A stretch of DNA of 64,000 bases. Source: Dactylonectria macrodidyma (Eukaryota > Ascomycota > Sordariomycetes > Hypocreales > Nectriaceae). Within the stretch, counting starts at the first letter, position 1, and each line of letters opens with the position of its first letter. The notes under the pieces are model-generated. The model did no database searches and had not been told where the DNA came from. It worked only from the letters and a program-made list of their open reading frames with translations. The translations under genes were made by a program, and so were the position numbers. The stretch spans positions 620,001 to 684,000 of the forward strand of contig JAGMUV010000021.1 in NCBI GenBank assembly GCA_020744425.1, written 5' to 3'. Positions 33,976-47,234 of the stretch are shown here, one piece after another.

Positions 33976-34170
33976 TGTCATGGGCCAGATGAGATCAACT
34001 CAAGAGGTAATGCCACTGTATTGCGAGAATACTACGATGAAGAGGAAAGAGAAAAAGCGGGCAGGCGCGTAGACGCGTAGACGCGTTGATAGTCCCTGCG
34101 GCCTGCCCTGTGCGTCCTAGTTACGTATCGACCCCACCCTGGGTCCAGCACTCCAGACGCTCCCGTCACA
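33976..34170 (+). repeat. 195-bp LTR-like repeat, copy A
   Basis: Begins tgtcatgggccagat and ends gacgctcccgtcaca (TG...CA). A copy of exactly the same length lies inverted at 47740-47934; differences between the two are almost all transitions, which fits RIP-like decay. The flanking 5-mers gccgg and aggac do not match. Confidence 0.75.
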
Positions 34171-34760
34171 AGGACTTTACAGTTACCCAGTTAACACAAT
34201 ACTACCTCTTACAAACCTAGTAGAAAACTGACTTACCTCTTTATTATATAACTATGAAACCTCTTTTCTCTTATTTATATACTAAGTAACCTTCCTTTGC
34301 ATACATCAGACTCAATCGCTTTCTATTCGATTATCCTTAACCTTTTTGCTTCTCCTCAAGCCGCATAATAGCCAGAACGAGAACGAGGAGAGTTAATACT
34401 AGCACTACGCGCCGATCGCATTTCATCCAGCTCTTATGCATCTTCAGCATAAAGACTATTACACGTAATGCATTAACTAGACAATCTATAAAGCACTTTA
34501 ATCTCAAAGGCCTCTATGCAAATAATAAATATAACTTTCTTACTAAAGTCAGCCCGCTTTTAGTATTAGTATCTTTGAATACTACTAAGTCCACTATTCT
34601 TTATTCTATAGGCCAGATAATAGATAAGCATACTAAGACTGCACATAATATAATAATGCGAAACGAGGCTTTAGAAGTTATCTAGCCCCAAGGCTCAGGC
34701 ATAATATCACTTACTTTACGCTAAGAAATCACAATAGTTTACCTAAACTTAATAGTGAAG
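34171..34760. other. AT-rich decayed stretch
   Basis: High A/T content with many TA steps and no open frame of note. It looks like old repeat DNA modified by RIP or drift; the source element is not recognisable. Confidence 0.5.
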
Positions 34761-35004
34761 ATAATCTGACGTCTTACGGCGAGATAGAGCTTAAGGAGAA
34801 TCGAGATAATACAGAAAAGCAGAGATACAAAGCCGAAGCAATCATCAGTCACCGCACTAAAAACAAAACCGAGGTCGAAATCCAAAGCATGCTTCGGATC
34901 GCCCATCCGCCTTCTCTCTACGTCGATGGTACCATCTTCGCCCACTTATGGTGCCCCATTGGAGTCGTCAAAAGACGACCCTTAATCCTTCGTGCTTGTA
35001 ATTC

Positions 35005-36458
35005 CTAGATGGCCAGCACTGCTGCGTCTTGAATGTCCTTATCGTTCATCAAACTGTCGTGGACTTCGCCTCGTTTCCGTACGTTAAGTTGGATCATTCG
35101 AAACGTGCTACTCATGTGGAGAAGGGTAGAGCTTCTTGCAGTTTCTGCTGGACGACTCATAAAGACCTCCACAGGGCAGACACTTGAATATGGCTTCGTC
35201 GCATGTGCTATGGTGGTGACCTTCCTCGGCGCATTTTCCACGGATCTGGATCAAACGCGGACCATAGTGATAGTTGAAAGTGGGGAAATCGCTTCAGTGA
35301 AGGTGATGGCGAGTACTTCAAGTGATCCGCGACTCTGTTATGTGAGTTGCTGGATTAAAAAGACAGCCCCAAGCTAGAAGACATTCGTCCTTTTATACCT
35401 GTACCGGAGACTTGGTCATCCCGTTATCAATACTCTCATTCCTTTTTCGTCCTCGGGTCTCGTTAACCAGATACCTGGTGGTTATCGATAGGGGCGCTCC
35501 TCCGTAAACCATTTCAGTTTAGCAATTAGAAGGATTCAAGTTCTAACTGGGTACCTTGCGTCACGGGACCGAACCCAGATGCTGGGACGGCACCACGTGT
35601 TCGGTGACGAAGATGGGTACGATTCCGCGGCTGGGGTCTACCCATCAACCTCGGCTTCCGAAGCCTCGGCCTTATGCCCAAATGACGGGGCCTTAACCAT
35701 CAAATTGAGCAGGTGGCCGAACCATCGCACTCTCCGTTTCTTCAGGTCCAAGCTCAACACTTCCGCAATTTCCTCCATAGCTGTAGAGTGCGAAATCTTC
35801 AGCTCCGGCAGGGCCAAGGACTCGCTTCGACGATGCTCCGCTGTTATCAATGTAAAAACAAACTATTCCATATAGAGCGTGTCGGTCCCTAGAGCCCCAG
35901 CCATCGAACGCAGTATGGATTTGACCTAGATGTTCTTCGGGTGGTTAATTATGTGGGTCTTATGTTTGAGATGGAGGTCAACAATTCGCTTTCGCACGGT
36001 GTTACGGGAAATATGGGCGTTCGTCCCTGCAACTGATGGATTCAGGTATTTGAATATGTATCGAAGCCGGCAATGCTTGGGCTGGCGGAAGGAGATATCA
36101 GCATCAACCACCTACTGGAGAAGCAGTCTCTGAAAATGGTTCCTATTGAAGCGTTGCATGAGAGCGTTCGCGATGGCTTGCTCTTTAGCATCGAAGCGTC
36201 GAGATTTAGCATCTCCACAATATTCCTAAAAAGGATCTTTTCCTTCAGCACTTTTGCAAGTGCATGTTGCCTCCTCCCGGACTCGTCGACAAGTCTGTGC
36301 TCCCTAAATAGATGTTTCTCGATATTACGGGTGCTAACGACGGAGACGTCCGATATCTTATGCTTGGGCTTCTGGTGGCAAGGTCTGCAAACCCGTTTCC
36401 ACTTTGTGGGAGAAGCGAGGGGTTGAATTTCAAAGCTATGCTGCGTCAGACGGAGCAT
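35005..36458 (-). pseudogene. Degenerate hAT transposase
   Basis: Fragments in order on the minus strand. 36458-36200: BED finger, VCRPCHQKP...STRNIEKHLFREH. 36111-35926: ADISFRQPKHCRLRYIFKYL and NPSVAGTNAHISRNTVRKRI, the hAT segment before the catalytic core. 35850-35638: KKRRVRWFGHLLNLMVKAPS, the conserved GH(I/L)xNL helix region. 35241-35005 holds a further decayed frame. Frames shift between fragments and the C-terminal dimerisation domain is not seen. This is an inactive element, distinct from the hAT finger at 30150-30375. Confidence 0.7.
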
Positions 36459-37122
36459 ATGGACAACAATTGCACTACCGGCAAAAAGGAGTGCGCATTA
36501 CCTTTTGCCGTAGCGGCATTGCGATATGCTTCTAGACGTATGAAGTCTGCCTACCAGCACGCTCAGAACTCATAAAGCCTAGGAACTTATTCCATGGGAA
36601 GATTTTATGATCGTTTAGTAAAGCATCTAGGTTAATAATCGGCGCACTAGATGCGCTGCAGTCCGAAGTCCGTCGGCGCTGGCTATAATGGGCTAGGTAT
36701 GGAAGTTCATAGGGTGGCACAGTTCTAAAACCCCTGTCACGAGCCCAGATGCTCCGACGTGTCTGAATGGGTGTATGTCGGTTCTAAGTTCAGTAAGGTC
36801 CCCGATCTAAGTTCCTGTGCATCCTGTTAGATTGTAGCCCTGTATGACGGCATTACTACTAGATTTGTATAAACCGATAATAGACCGATATCCCGGCCTT
36901 ATATTAGATGTTGTATTGACCTTCAGGTGGTGAAAAGACTCGGATAGAAACGACCCCCTGGTATATCATGAGCTACCAACACTTCCTCCTCCGCAGCCTC
37001 CTCCTCGCGATCATGACAATCGGCGTCGGCGCTTATTCGGGTCACTGTCACGTTAGCACACACACACCCGAGCTACCTGAATAATCACTCATGGGGTATG
37101 TACTAAAAGCCGAAGAGGTTTC
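36459..37122. other. Intergenic stretch, nothing recognisable
   Basis: No supported gene or repeat; short frames on both strands lack domain similarity. Confidence 0.5.
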
Positions 37123-39460
37123 TCACCATTCATTCCCATTAAGAGCTCCAGGAAGCCCCTCAGCTTCGGAAAACCCTCGTCTCCAACTCCCATATTGGCC
37201 CGAACTCGCGGGTATATCCGAATTACTCTGACATATTGGGCAAAACTCCTGGTGGCAGCCAGGCCCTTGAGTTGCATGGGGAATGTGGGTGGGCCGATGA
37301 CTATTAAGAACCTCGAGTTTATCTCTGCTTCGGCTGCCGATTACCCTCCTTTCAGATGTCAAGTCTTTTATAACATGCTCACGAACATCTGCTAGGCTAG
37401 AATTGAAGTGATGCGGATTGTGAATGTCTGTGTTAGGCAAGATGATATAGCCGAAAGGAGCTACTGTTGGTTCAGCCTGGCACCCAGAATGTTGCTTTGG
37501 GGGTGAGGATGCCGACGTTGATGAGACGAGCCATGATGATTTATTCGCACCATAACCGCTTGGGAGGCTTAGAACATCGGTTGCTGTTATGCTTTCGTCA
37601 ATCGCCTCAGTGAAGAACTTGTGTCGGCTTAAACTGCGCTGCCGCCTCTCCTTGAGAGCCGTACAACTCAGGATTGATGTAACAATCGGGTGGAAGGTTT
37701 CTCTGGCTTGCCATACGCTAGAGATATGACGCAAAATATTAGCGCAGGTGCGCATCTTATCCAGGATGCTTTCTCGTCTTCGGATCAGAGCCGAAGCACT
37801 TAACAGGGACGCGTAAACCATAAGGGCAGAAGAAAGGGAATATAAGGGCAATGCGGACAGGTAAGACAGCTCATCAACCTGAAGCAGTTTCCATGAAATT
37901 TCCGTGATCATATCAGCAGCATGAGCCGCCAGGTGAACGGAAGAGTCTCCCTGCTCACCCAATGGCTGCTCCCAGTCAGAGAATCGTATGTCCACCCTAT
38001 GAACATAGCAAATAACGGTGTAGTAGGTGGTATACAAGTAAGAATCCCAGAACTGATGCCTTTGTGGTACGCCATGGGCGGATATAAGGCAGTCATGTAA
38101 CCAGAGCCTGAGAGACGCCTTGATGCGCTCTGGACGGTTGCCATGGGCCTCATCGGTTGACTCGAGAGGGGATTTCTCTCCAATGATGCTGTCCATGATC
38201 TTATAGAGTCTCGTGTATTGCAAAAAGAAGTGGATGTGAATAGGGCTCGTCACCTGGTGGGCCTCAGAGTTAAGATCCTCGCGGAAATCCTCATCAGTGA
38301 GCTCATCCAAGTCTACATCGCGAAAATTGAGTTGTGCTGGCTGATCAAGGGCCATCGCGATGAATCGGTCCCGGGTAAATAAGGCCCACCAGATTCGCTT
38401 CCAGACTCTCCGATCGGCTTCGGCTATATTGGTATTCTTTAGATTTCCAAGAGTCCCAGAATCTACTGCAACAGTTATCGCAGCCCCGATCCAGTAGAAA
38501 GCACTTTTGCAAATGCCTGCCGGGAATTCCCAGTACCAGGCAATGAGAATAAGGGCCTGGACAATGGTGATACTATTCAGTTCGTAATCAGCATCATAAA
38601 GGGCCTCGGCCCTCTCATATAGGCTCAGCCGTGCAGCCGTGGAGCAGTCAATACAACTGAATTCAGAGCTCTTAGAAAACCGAGACCCAGCTAGTAGAAT
38701 CGCATGAAGCAGCAACGGTGATGGGTGGTTTCCCGCATCTCCTTGATACTGCAACATGAACTCGCAACGGTCAATCACCGGAACTGTTGGATGAACCCAC
38801 GTGAAAAATAGCTCGACAAGTTCATCGCATATTGGCCTGGGTGGAAAAAGGAATGCCCTTTTCTGGTGCAACATGAAGACATCGAAACTGTTTAGCTGCG
38901 CTAACCGGTCTTTCCATCTTATCACCTTGGGAGATGTCAGATGGACCGGTTTCATTTGTGGGCCGGGCGAGCGCGGGAGTTTTGGTTGTTTTTCTGGACT
39001 TTGGGCTTTCGGTCCGGATCCCGTGACTGAAGCTGGTTCACATCGCTCGTCGGCCTTTGTTATCCATGTCTCTTTCTCTGGTTTCCCCATTGAATTTGTT
39101 TTTGACAAATAACTCGAGGGTATCGAGTACATTGGTAATCCCGCTGCAGGTGACGAGATGTGTTTATAAGGATATCGGGATGAGCTGACTTCCTCAACAG
39201 CAAATGATATTGCCACGCCAATGGAAGGTTGTGAGGCAGCGTTTCTTGATAAACACGGTTTATAAGACCGATCAGGACGCGTCCTAGAGGTGCATGTCTG
39301 CTTCCATTTTTTAATCGCTGGCTCATTGTCTTGTTTCTCAATTGTAGTATGTTTATGCAGAGACAGGAGCTGATAATTCGTTAACAAGACTCTTCCTCGG
39401 AATCAAGGGAGCTGAACATACCTGTGCATCTCCAGTAGCAGGTTGGGGGAGCTTTACCAT
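37123..39460 (-). CDS. Fungal-specific transcription factor (MHR domain) without a Zn2Cys6 cluster
   Basis: Exon 1 39460-39422 (MVKLPQPATGDAQ) joins by a 52-bp intron (GTATGT donor, GTTAAC branch, ATCAG acceptor) to exon 2 39369-37123, giving about 761 residues. The middle region (LFFTWVHPTVPVIDRCEFML through AFYWIGAAITVAVDSGTL and RRVWKRIWWALFTRDRFIAM) is the fungal transcription factor homology domain of the cutinase-factor type; RIWWALFTRDR matches its most conserved motif. N-terminal sequence expected to hold CxxCx6C is only a basic stretch with scattered Cys (QTCTSRTRPDRSYKPCLSRN), so no zinc cluster is visible in any frame. It may act without DNA binding of its own, or an exon is misread. 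Transcribed away from the ABC transporter gene. Confidence 0.8.
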
Positions 39461-41814
39461 ACCTTCTCCGCATGGCCCCTCTATTGAGTGCATGATCAGC
39501 CAAGAATACATCACCAACATTGTGACGACAAAGAAAACCCAGGGAAAAAGCCTCCAAGACGTATAATCTTGGCATTTCTCCCTCAGACCAGTCGGGATAC
39601 GATCGGGATGTAGTTGGTGACTTACGGCAAAGAGTGTCCAAAGTACAACTTTTCTGCCTCATTCTCTCACACTAGCTCATGTCCAATGGGATGGTTTCAT
39701 GCACTTTCGAATTAGAGTTTGTCGTTATGTGGATCGATATCCGTCTCCTTTATCGAGGCAGCACACTCCAGTGAGGATACCCTGTTTTTGTGGCGGCACG
39801 GCTGGTTTCAATGATTCCGGCAGTTGAAAAGATGGAGTCAGGCCAAAGACAAGTAATATTAATACAAACCGGCGACTGGAGGATGTGTATATCCGCGAGC
39901 ATTGAGTGCCGACAAGAAGGCACTTTCGGCCAGTTTTATTTAGGGCGGTGTTGAGAGCAGTGCATCTCGGTCCTTGCGGGTGGAGAGCAAGGGAATGGCC
40001 CCTTGCACAGCGTGGATATTTGATCTTGGTCGGACCGGACATTAGGATAATGCTCGCTGAGGCCCCACCCCTATTTGGATATCGGGTCTATGTCCGGAGG
40101 AACAAAACTGGGTCAACGTGCCGCACTATAAATGTGGAGAAATCGAAGCACTAAGGCGTAGCTCCCAGACCTCTCGGGTGATAAGCCTGGAACTTGCAGA
40201 TCTGTAGAAGTTACTCCGCGGAGAAACTAATTCAACTACTGAACCTGGTGGCACCGCCAGGTGCTGAGAAAGGTGTTGAATCGTGGCAAAAAGAAGCTCA
40301 GGGAAGTAGCTTGAAAGGCTGATAAATATTGTCATCAAAGATGATAGTTGCCACCTATTGCCACAGGCCTAGCAAGCAGCTTCCGGTTGATTCCACATAG
40401 CACAGAAAAGGCATATAGACCTTGCTCCAAAACCTCAAGCAGCAAACGGGGGGCAAAAGATACATAACAAGATGAACAAGACACAATTCACCCCAATATC
40501 TACACATTATAGTTCATGTGGTTACAAGTGGGGCTGTCAGCTAAGCCCCTGATCCACTAGGACGTAGGCTAGCCTGGTACATATAACCTCTTATCGCCAA
40601 GACATTTTTCTCTTCCACTAAGTATGGCACATCATCGATATTGTCATGCACCCATTTGAGACATGATACGCAGCCCGGGAGGCACAGAGCGGGGCAGGAA
40701 TAAAACTGATTTCTAAATTACATACATATACACTTTGCCCCCAGCTGGAGCAGGGTGCCGTCGGCTGAAATCTAGGCTCAGCTAGATATCATGATGTTCC
40801 CCCGAGGAGCAACTGACTCGGAGCATTTCCACCTCGTCTCTGGGAGTATGGAGTACTCATAGCCACAACATCCGGGAATGTTAGGTGATACTCCACTTTC
40901 CCATTCCAGGGTTCTTGCTGTGGCAACGCTAGTTGAAAATCAAGTTCACGATAGACCATCTGAAGGCAGACGAGTGCTGGGGCAAAGGAGGCTGAGGCAC
41001 GCTCTTAACAGATGACGCATGCGCAGACATTGGTCGACGACATCACAGCAAGACAGTTCTTTAACAATGCGTACCAAGATAGCCATTCGTTCTTCTTGTA
41101 AGCAGAAACAGGAAACTGGCGCTGGGAAAAACTCGGTTTGTATGAACAGTAAAAAGGAGGCGAATGAATGGAATGTTGAACTTTATTCGGAGCCTGAAGA
41201 CCTATCGCAGGTTCCCTGCTCGGTAACTTGCAATGGCGAGCACGAGCCAGAAACCTCTCTTTGAGACGCTCCCCAAAGGAGAGCGCTGAGTCTTGTCCGA
41301 TAGAAACCCTGATGATTTCCATCATGTCCTCACCCATCTGGATCAGGTTTCCTTTGACGCAACAAGAACATTTCATCTATTCGCCAGGAGGTTGTTTTAT
41401 TAGGGGGGGAAGGCCGGGTACTCTGGGTTGAACCGCGGAGGAACTGAGATATCTCGGTTCCTGGATGACAGTTTCCAGTGCTTGACAGTTGTGGCCGGGC
41501 TAAGTCCAATTAGTACGAAGATCTGCATCCACTTAAGAAAGCGGGCAGTGAACTTTAATTGCTGCAATCCTGAGATACGTAATCTGAATGAGACTTATCT
41601 CCACCCTTGCCCGGGGGTACCTCAACCAGCTAATAAGAAAACTGCCGAAGACCTATTCCACCTTCGGCTTTAAGCCTCAGCTCCCGTCCTAGAGCCCTAC
41701 CCTTATAACCACAAAGTCTCCCCGTATGCAGACTTTAGAGTCATCATCTTACTTGTTTCATGATCAGTCGGATCACTTATACTCATACGCCAACTCCAGC
41801 TTTGCTTCGCCATT
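39461..41814. other. 2.35-kb divergent intergenic region between regulator and ABC transporter
   Basis: No convincing gene; short frames (for example 41019-41264) have no recognisable content. It is the shared upstream region of two divergently transcribed genes and contains a TCCGCGGA palindrome. Confidence 0.6.
40215..40222. promoter_or_regulatory. TCCGCGGA palindrome (pleiotropic drug response element type)
   Basis: The 8-mer TCCGCGGA inside the 10-bp palindrome ctccgcggag is the yeast Pdr1/Pdr3 site. Here it lies 0.76 kb upstream of the regulator and 1.6 kb upstream of the PDR transporter. Function in this fungus is inference from yeast; chance occurrence is possible. Confidence 0.3.
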
Positions 41815-44800
41815 ATGGTCCGACCGTTAGAGGAGGGAGATGCCAGTGGGGAGGTTCTCCCACACGGCTCGAAACGATTCCAGGAAGGCATCCTCAATCC
41901 TGGAGGCGCCGAGTCCTCGCCAAGCTCAGATGACAACAACATCCCCCAATTCTCTCCTGTCATAGATGAAAGGGGAAACAACGCCACCAGCGACTATTTC
42001 GACAAGGCGAATGATATTGGACTTCATCAACGCTATCAGCGCCCGACGCTTCCAAACTGGCAATCCTCCTATGCGGGGATCGAGGGCGCCGATAGAACCG
42101 AGCTCGTGCGCATAGCGACCGCACTTTCACGTCAGCACTCGATTGCGACAGGAACTCCAACTGGAGTTCACGCCCTTACAACAGATGACGTGGAGGACCC
42201 GACACTGGATCCTCAGAGCGAGCACTTCGATCTGTACAAATGGATACAGAATTTTGTCCGAATCTTGCGAGAGCAAGGCGTCACAGCGAAACAGACTGGC
42301 GTGGTGTACAAGGATCTGAACGTATACGGATCCGGGACAGGATTGCAAGTCCAGGGAACTGTCGCTTCTGCTTTGCTCGCTCCCCTGCGCCTTGGAGAGC
42401 TCTTCAGCTTCGGCAAGAAAGAACCCAAGCAGATCCTCCGAAATTTTGATGGCTTGATCAAAAGCGGGGAACTAGTCATTGTGTTGGGGAGACCAGGATC
42501 AGGATGCAGTACACTCCTCAAGGCAATCTGTGGAGAGCTTCATGGGTTGGATGTGGGACACACTTCCGTCATACACTACAATGGGATTCCGCAGAAGCTC
42601 ATGAAAAAGGAATTCAAAGGAGAGGCGGTCTATAACCAAGAGGTAGCCCAACTAGATGTCTCGAGACGAATTCAGTCGCATGCATGCTAACGGCACTCTA
42701 GGTCGACAAACACTTCCCTCATCTTACGGTTGGGCAGACACTAGAATTCGCCGCTTCGGTGAGGACTCCATCCCATCGAATCCACGACATCTCGCGGATA
42801 GAGTTCCACCGGTATATTGCTCAGGTTGTCATGGCAACCTTCGGTCTCAGTCACACATACAATACCAAAGTTGGCAACGACTTTGTGCGTGGCGTCTCAG
42901 GGGGAGAAAGGAAGCGAGTCAGCATCGCCGAAATGATGCTGTCTGGCTCACCCTTCTCTGCATGGGACAACAGGTGAATAGCATGACCCTATTCTCGCAG
43001 ATTGATGTTGACAGCATTGGCAGTACTCGGGGTCTCGACTCGGCAACAGCTTTCAAGTTTGTTAAAGCACTCCGTATGGCTGCGGACATGGGTAGCCATG
43101 CGAACGCCGTTGCAATTTACCAAGCCAGTCAGGGGATTTACGATCTGTTCGATAAGGCCACGGTTCTCTATGAAGGACGACAGATCTACTTTGGTCCAGC
43201 TAACGCAGCGAGGAATTACTTTGAGAGACAAGGATGGTATTGCCCACCACGACAGACAACCGGTGACTTCCTTACATCAGTCACGAACCCTCAAGAACGA
43301 AAGGCTCGAGAGGGAATGGAAAACAAGGTTCCACGCACCCCAGACGAGTTTGAGCAGCACTGGCGTCAATCACCCGAGTTTGAAACCCTGCAGAAAGACA
43401 TTGAAACATATGAGCGAGATTACCTCAATCGGCAGGGCGAGACTATAACTCAGCTCCGGCAACAGAAACAACTTGACCAGTCCAAACATGTCCGGCGTGG
43501 GTCTCCTTATACCGTAAGCGTTCTCAGGCAGATCCGGCTTTGCACAATGAGGGCATACCAACGGATCTGGAACGATATCTCGGCTACGATGACAAGCTGC
43601 CTCATGCAACTGATGATGGGGCTCATCATTGGATCCATCTTCTACGGGACGCCGGACGCAACGGCTGGATTCTTTGCCAAGGGTTCAGTTTTGTTTATGG
43701 CCATTCTTTTGAACGCTCTGACAGCGATTTCTGAGATTAGCAGTCTCTACGCACAGCGTCCGATTGTTGAGAAGCACGGATCCTATGCGTTTTACCATCC
43801 TTTTGCTGAAGCCGCCGCCGGAATCGCTGCTGATATCCCAATCAAGTTCGTCACAGCTACAGTTTTCAATGTCGTTCTATACTTTATGGCTGGTTTGCGA
43901 CGAGAGCCATCTCAATTTTTCCTCTACTTCGTTGTTATCTATGTATCGACCTTCGTTATGAGCGCGGTGTTTCGTACGATGGCAGCGATCACTAAAACGG
44001 TTTCACAAGCCATGGCCTTATCAGGTGTGTTAGTTCTGGCTATCGTGATCTACACTGGTTTTACCATCACTGTCCCCGAGATAAGCACCACCCTTTTATG
44101 CCACCAGGAATCTGAGCATCAACTTACCCTCACAGCACATGCATGCGTGGTTCAGTTGGATTCGTTGGATCAACCCAATCTATTACGCATTCGAAATTTT
44201 AGTCGCCAATGAGTTTCACGGTCGGCAATTCACCTGTTCTGCTATCATTCCGCCATATACACCACTCATCGGTGATTCTTGGATTTGCGCGGTCGCTGGA
44301 GCTGTCGCGGGCGAGAGAACTGTCAGTGGCGATGCCTTCATTGCAGTGAACTATGGGTACCATTATTCACACGTTTGGCGCAATTTTGGTATTCTGATGG
44401 GTTTTCTTGTTGGCTTTATGCTCATCTACTTTATCACAACCGAGCTCAACTCCACCACTTCTAACACCGCGGAGGCACTCGTTTTCCAGAGGGGTCACAT
44501 TCCACCTCACCAAAAGGGCGGGAAACAATCTGCTGGTGACGAGGAAATGGCGGGTGGCGAAAATACTAAGGAAGGCTCCAACAGTGGAGCTGTGAATGGT
44601 ATGGAGCCTCAAAGGGATATCTTCACATGGCGCGACGTGGTCTATGAGGTTGACATCAAGGACGAATGCAGACGCCTGCTCGACCATGTGTCTGGATGGG
44701 TCAAGCCTGGGACATTGACGGCGCTGATGGGAGTCAGCGGAGCTGGCAAGACTACGCTTCTCGACGTCCTCGCCCAGCGAACTACCATGGGAGTCATAAC

Positions 44801-46647
44801 CGGCGACATGCTCGTTAATGGAAAGCCTCTTGACCCAAGTTTTCAGCGAAAGACGGGTTATGTTCAACAGCAGGGTAGGTGTAATCAAGCCAGGTAAGCC
44901 GAAGATCTCGGCTGATATATTCGCAGATTTACATCTTGAGACTGCCACAGTCCGCGAAAGTCTCCGATTCAGTACCATGCTAAGACAGCCAAAGTCTGTA
45001 AGCAAGGAGGAGAAGTACAAGTTTGTTGAAGAAGTTATCACAATGCTCAACATGGAAGATTTTGGGAACGCCATCGTTGGAGTTCCTGGCGAGGGCCTCA
45101 ACGTTGAACAACGCAAGCTCCTCACTATTGGCGTGGAATTGGCTGCCAAGCCGAAGTTGCTTCTCTTTTTGGACGAACCTACTAGTGGTCTTGACTCACA
45201 GAGCTCATGGGCTATTTGTGCCTTCCTTCGCAAACTCGCAAATGCGGGTCAAGCGGTGCTGTGTACGGTCCATCAACCAAGTGCGATCCTATTTCAAGAA
45301 TTCGACCGGTTGCTGTTCTTAGCCAAGGGTGGAAAGACCGTCTATTTCGGAAATATCGGTACTAATTCGCGAACTCTACTGGATTATTTCGAGTCACATG
45401 GGGCTCGCCAGTGTGGGGATAAAGAAAACCCGGCGGAGTATATGTTGGAGATGGTCAATAATGGAACCAACAACCAAGGAAAGGATTGGCATTCCATATG
45501 GAAATCCAGCAGCGAGCGCGAAGGTGTCGAAAGCGAGATCGACAGGATCCATGCAGAGAAGCTGCATGAAAAGGTTGCCGGTGAAGTGGAAGTCAATTTG
45601 ACATCGGAGTTTGCGATGCCATTTTGGGCTCAACTCTGGGCTGTCACATATCGAGTATTCCAGCAATATTGGAGAATGCCGAGCTATGTGCTCGCCAAGT
45701 TCACCCTAGGTATTGCTTCTGGCCTGTTCATTGGATTCTCCTTCTACAAAGCCAATAGCACGCTGGCAGGGATGCAGAACGTGGTTTTCAGCGTCTTCAT
45801 GGTAACTACTATCTTTTCTACCCTAGTGCAGCAGGTGAGTCGTTTCAGACCCTACGATACTTGAGCCGCTGTGCTGACATTATAGATTCAACCGCTGTTT
45901 GTTACCCAGCGATCGTTGTACGAAGTCCGAGAACGCCCCAGCAAGACCTATTCTTGGAAATCCTTTATCATCGCAAACATTATCGTTGAGATACCCTACC
46001 AGATTGTTACTGCTGTTCTGATCTACGTTTGCTTCTATTACCCCGTCGTTGGGATTCAGAGCTCGCAACGCCAAGGACTAGTTCTTTTGTTCGTGATTCA
46101 GCTATTCATTTACGCCAACGCTTTTGCCCAGATGACTATCTCGGCCCTTCCCGATGCGGAAACTGCGGGTAGCATAGTCACTCTCCTTTCGCTAATAAGC
46201 ATGATCTTCAGCGGTGTTCTTCAAGCTCCCGACGCCCTCCCTGGATTCTGGATTTTCATGTACCGCGCTTCACCATTTACCTACTGGATTTCAGGAATCG
46301 TGGCGACTGAGCTTCACGGTCGTGCCGTAACCTGCTCCTCAAGCGAAACTTCCATCTTCAATCCACCTCAGGGACAGACATGCGGCGAGTATCTCGCACC
46401 TTTCCTAGAAATTGCACCTGGCCAGCTTCAAAACCCCAACGACAACAAGCAGTGCCGCTACTGTACATCCACCATTGGGGATCAGTATCTGGCAGGTTCG
46501 AAAATCTATTGGGACGAGCGATGGAGGAACTACGGTATCATGTGGGCATACATTACCTTTAACGTTTTCATGACTGTCGTGCTGTACTATATCTTCCGCG
46601 TGAAGAAGTGGAACAGCGGCCTCTTGAAAGGAAAAAAGCGACAGTAA
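41815..46647 (+). CDS. PDR-type ABC transporter (ABC-G full transporter), six exons
   Basis: Exons 41815-42642, 42702-42973, 43024-44080 (or 44071), 44136-44874, 44927-45834 and 45886-46647 join in phase to about 1520 residues, the usual PDR length. Reverse topology (NBD-TMD)2. NBD1 has the fungal degenerate Walker [14 protein letters not shown], signature [13 protein letters not shown] and Walker B end [16 protein letters not shown]2 has [17 protein letters not shown], the variant signature [15 protein letters not shown] and [18 protein letters not shown]. These asymmetries are normal for the family, which pumps drugs and metabolites across the plasma membrane. Introns are 50-59 bp. Oddity: the donor of intron 3 reads ATAAGC instead of GTAAGC at 44081; a GTCCCC donor nine bases upstream would keep the frame. 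If neither is used, translation stops at 44212. Confidence 0.92.
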
Positions 46648-47234
46648 CGCTGAGAATCAGGCATACTTCCACGAAGGGTTAATTAGTAAATTTTTATTTG
46701 GTATTGAAGTATAAGGCAGGGAGTGTGTTGGCAGCTATGAACATCAGGGGTTTTAATTAGTATCAGCCAGCTAGGGGATATAGAGGAATCGCTGAGCCCA
46801 TCGCTGGGTAAGGCACTCTGTTTCTTTTCTTTCTGTTAAGACCTACCTTTGCCGTTGCCCGCAGTCATGTTCGTTGTCTTGTTGCATTTCCTTGCCCAAG
46901 CTGTCGCAGCAGCTCATATCGTATTCCTGCCCTCCTTTGAGCATCGCTTCTGAACATAACTACCATGTGGAAATCTTCTCATGCTCCTTTGTTGGTGGTT
47001 GCGACTCTCGGCGCAGCACGCACCCAGGAGACAGAAATCCGTGTCAGTCGTAGCGATCGCTCAGATCCGAAGATGGGAATGGTGCCACAACAACGAAGGA
47101 AAGGGACTGATGCAAAAGACGACGAGTCCCCGCTTGATCAACTGTATGATTAGCAGGGATGGACTAGTTTACGGCTGGGAGCAGGAGATAATTCCCAATA
47201 ACTACCCTCTTTTCATAACGTGTATGATAAGTAT
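46648..47234. other. Intergenic stretch after the ABC transporter
   Basis: AT-rich 3' flank of the transporter, then sequence with only short frames. No supported gene. Confidence 0.45.

Noticed and set aside
41019..41264. 81-codon frame upstream of the ABC transporter as a regulatory small gene
   Set aside because: No domain, no splice or promoter context; composition like the surrounding intergenic DNA.
44367..45233. 288-codon minus-strand frame within the ABC transporter
   Set aside because: Antisense shadow of the second nucleotide-binding domain.
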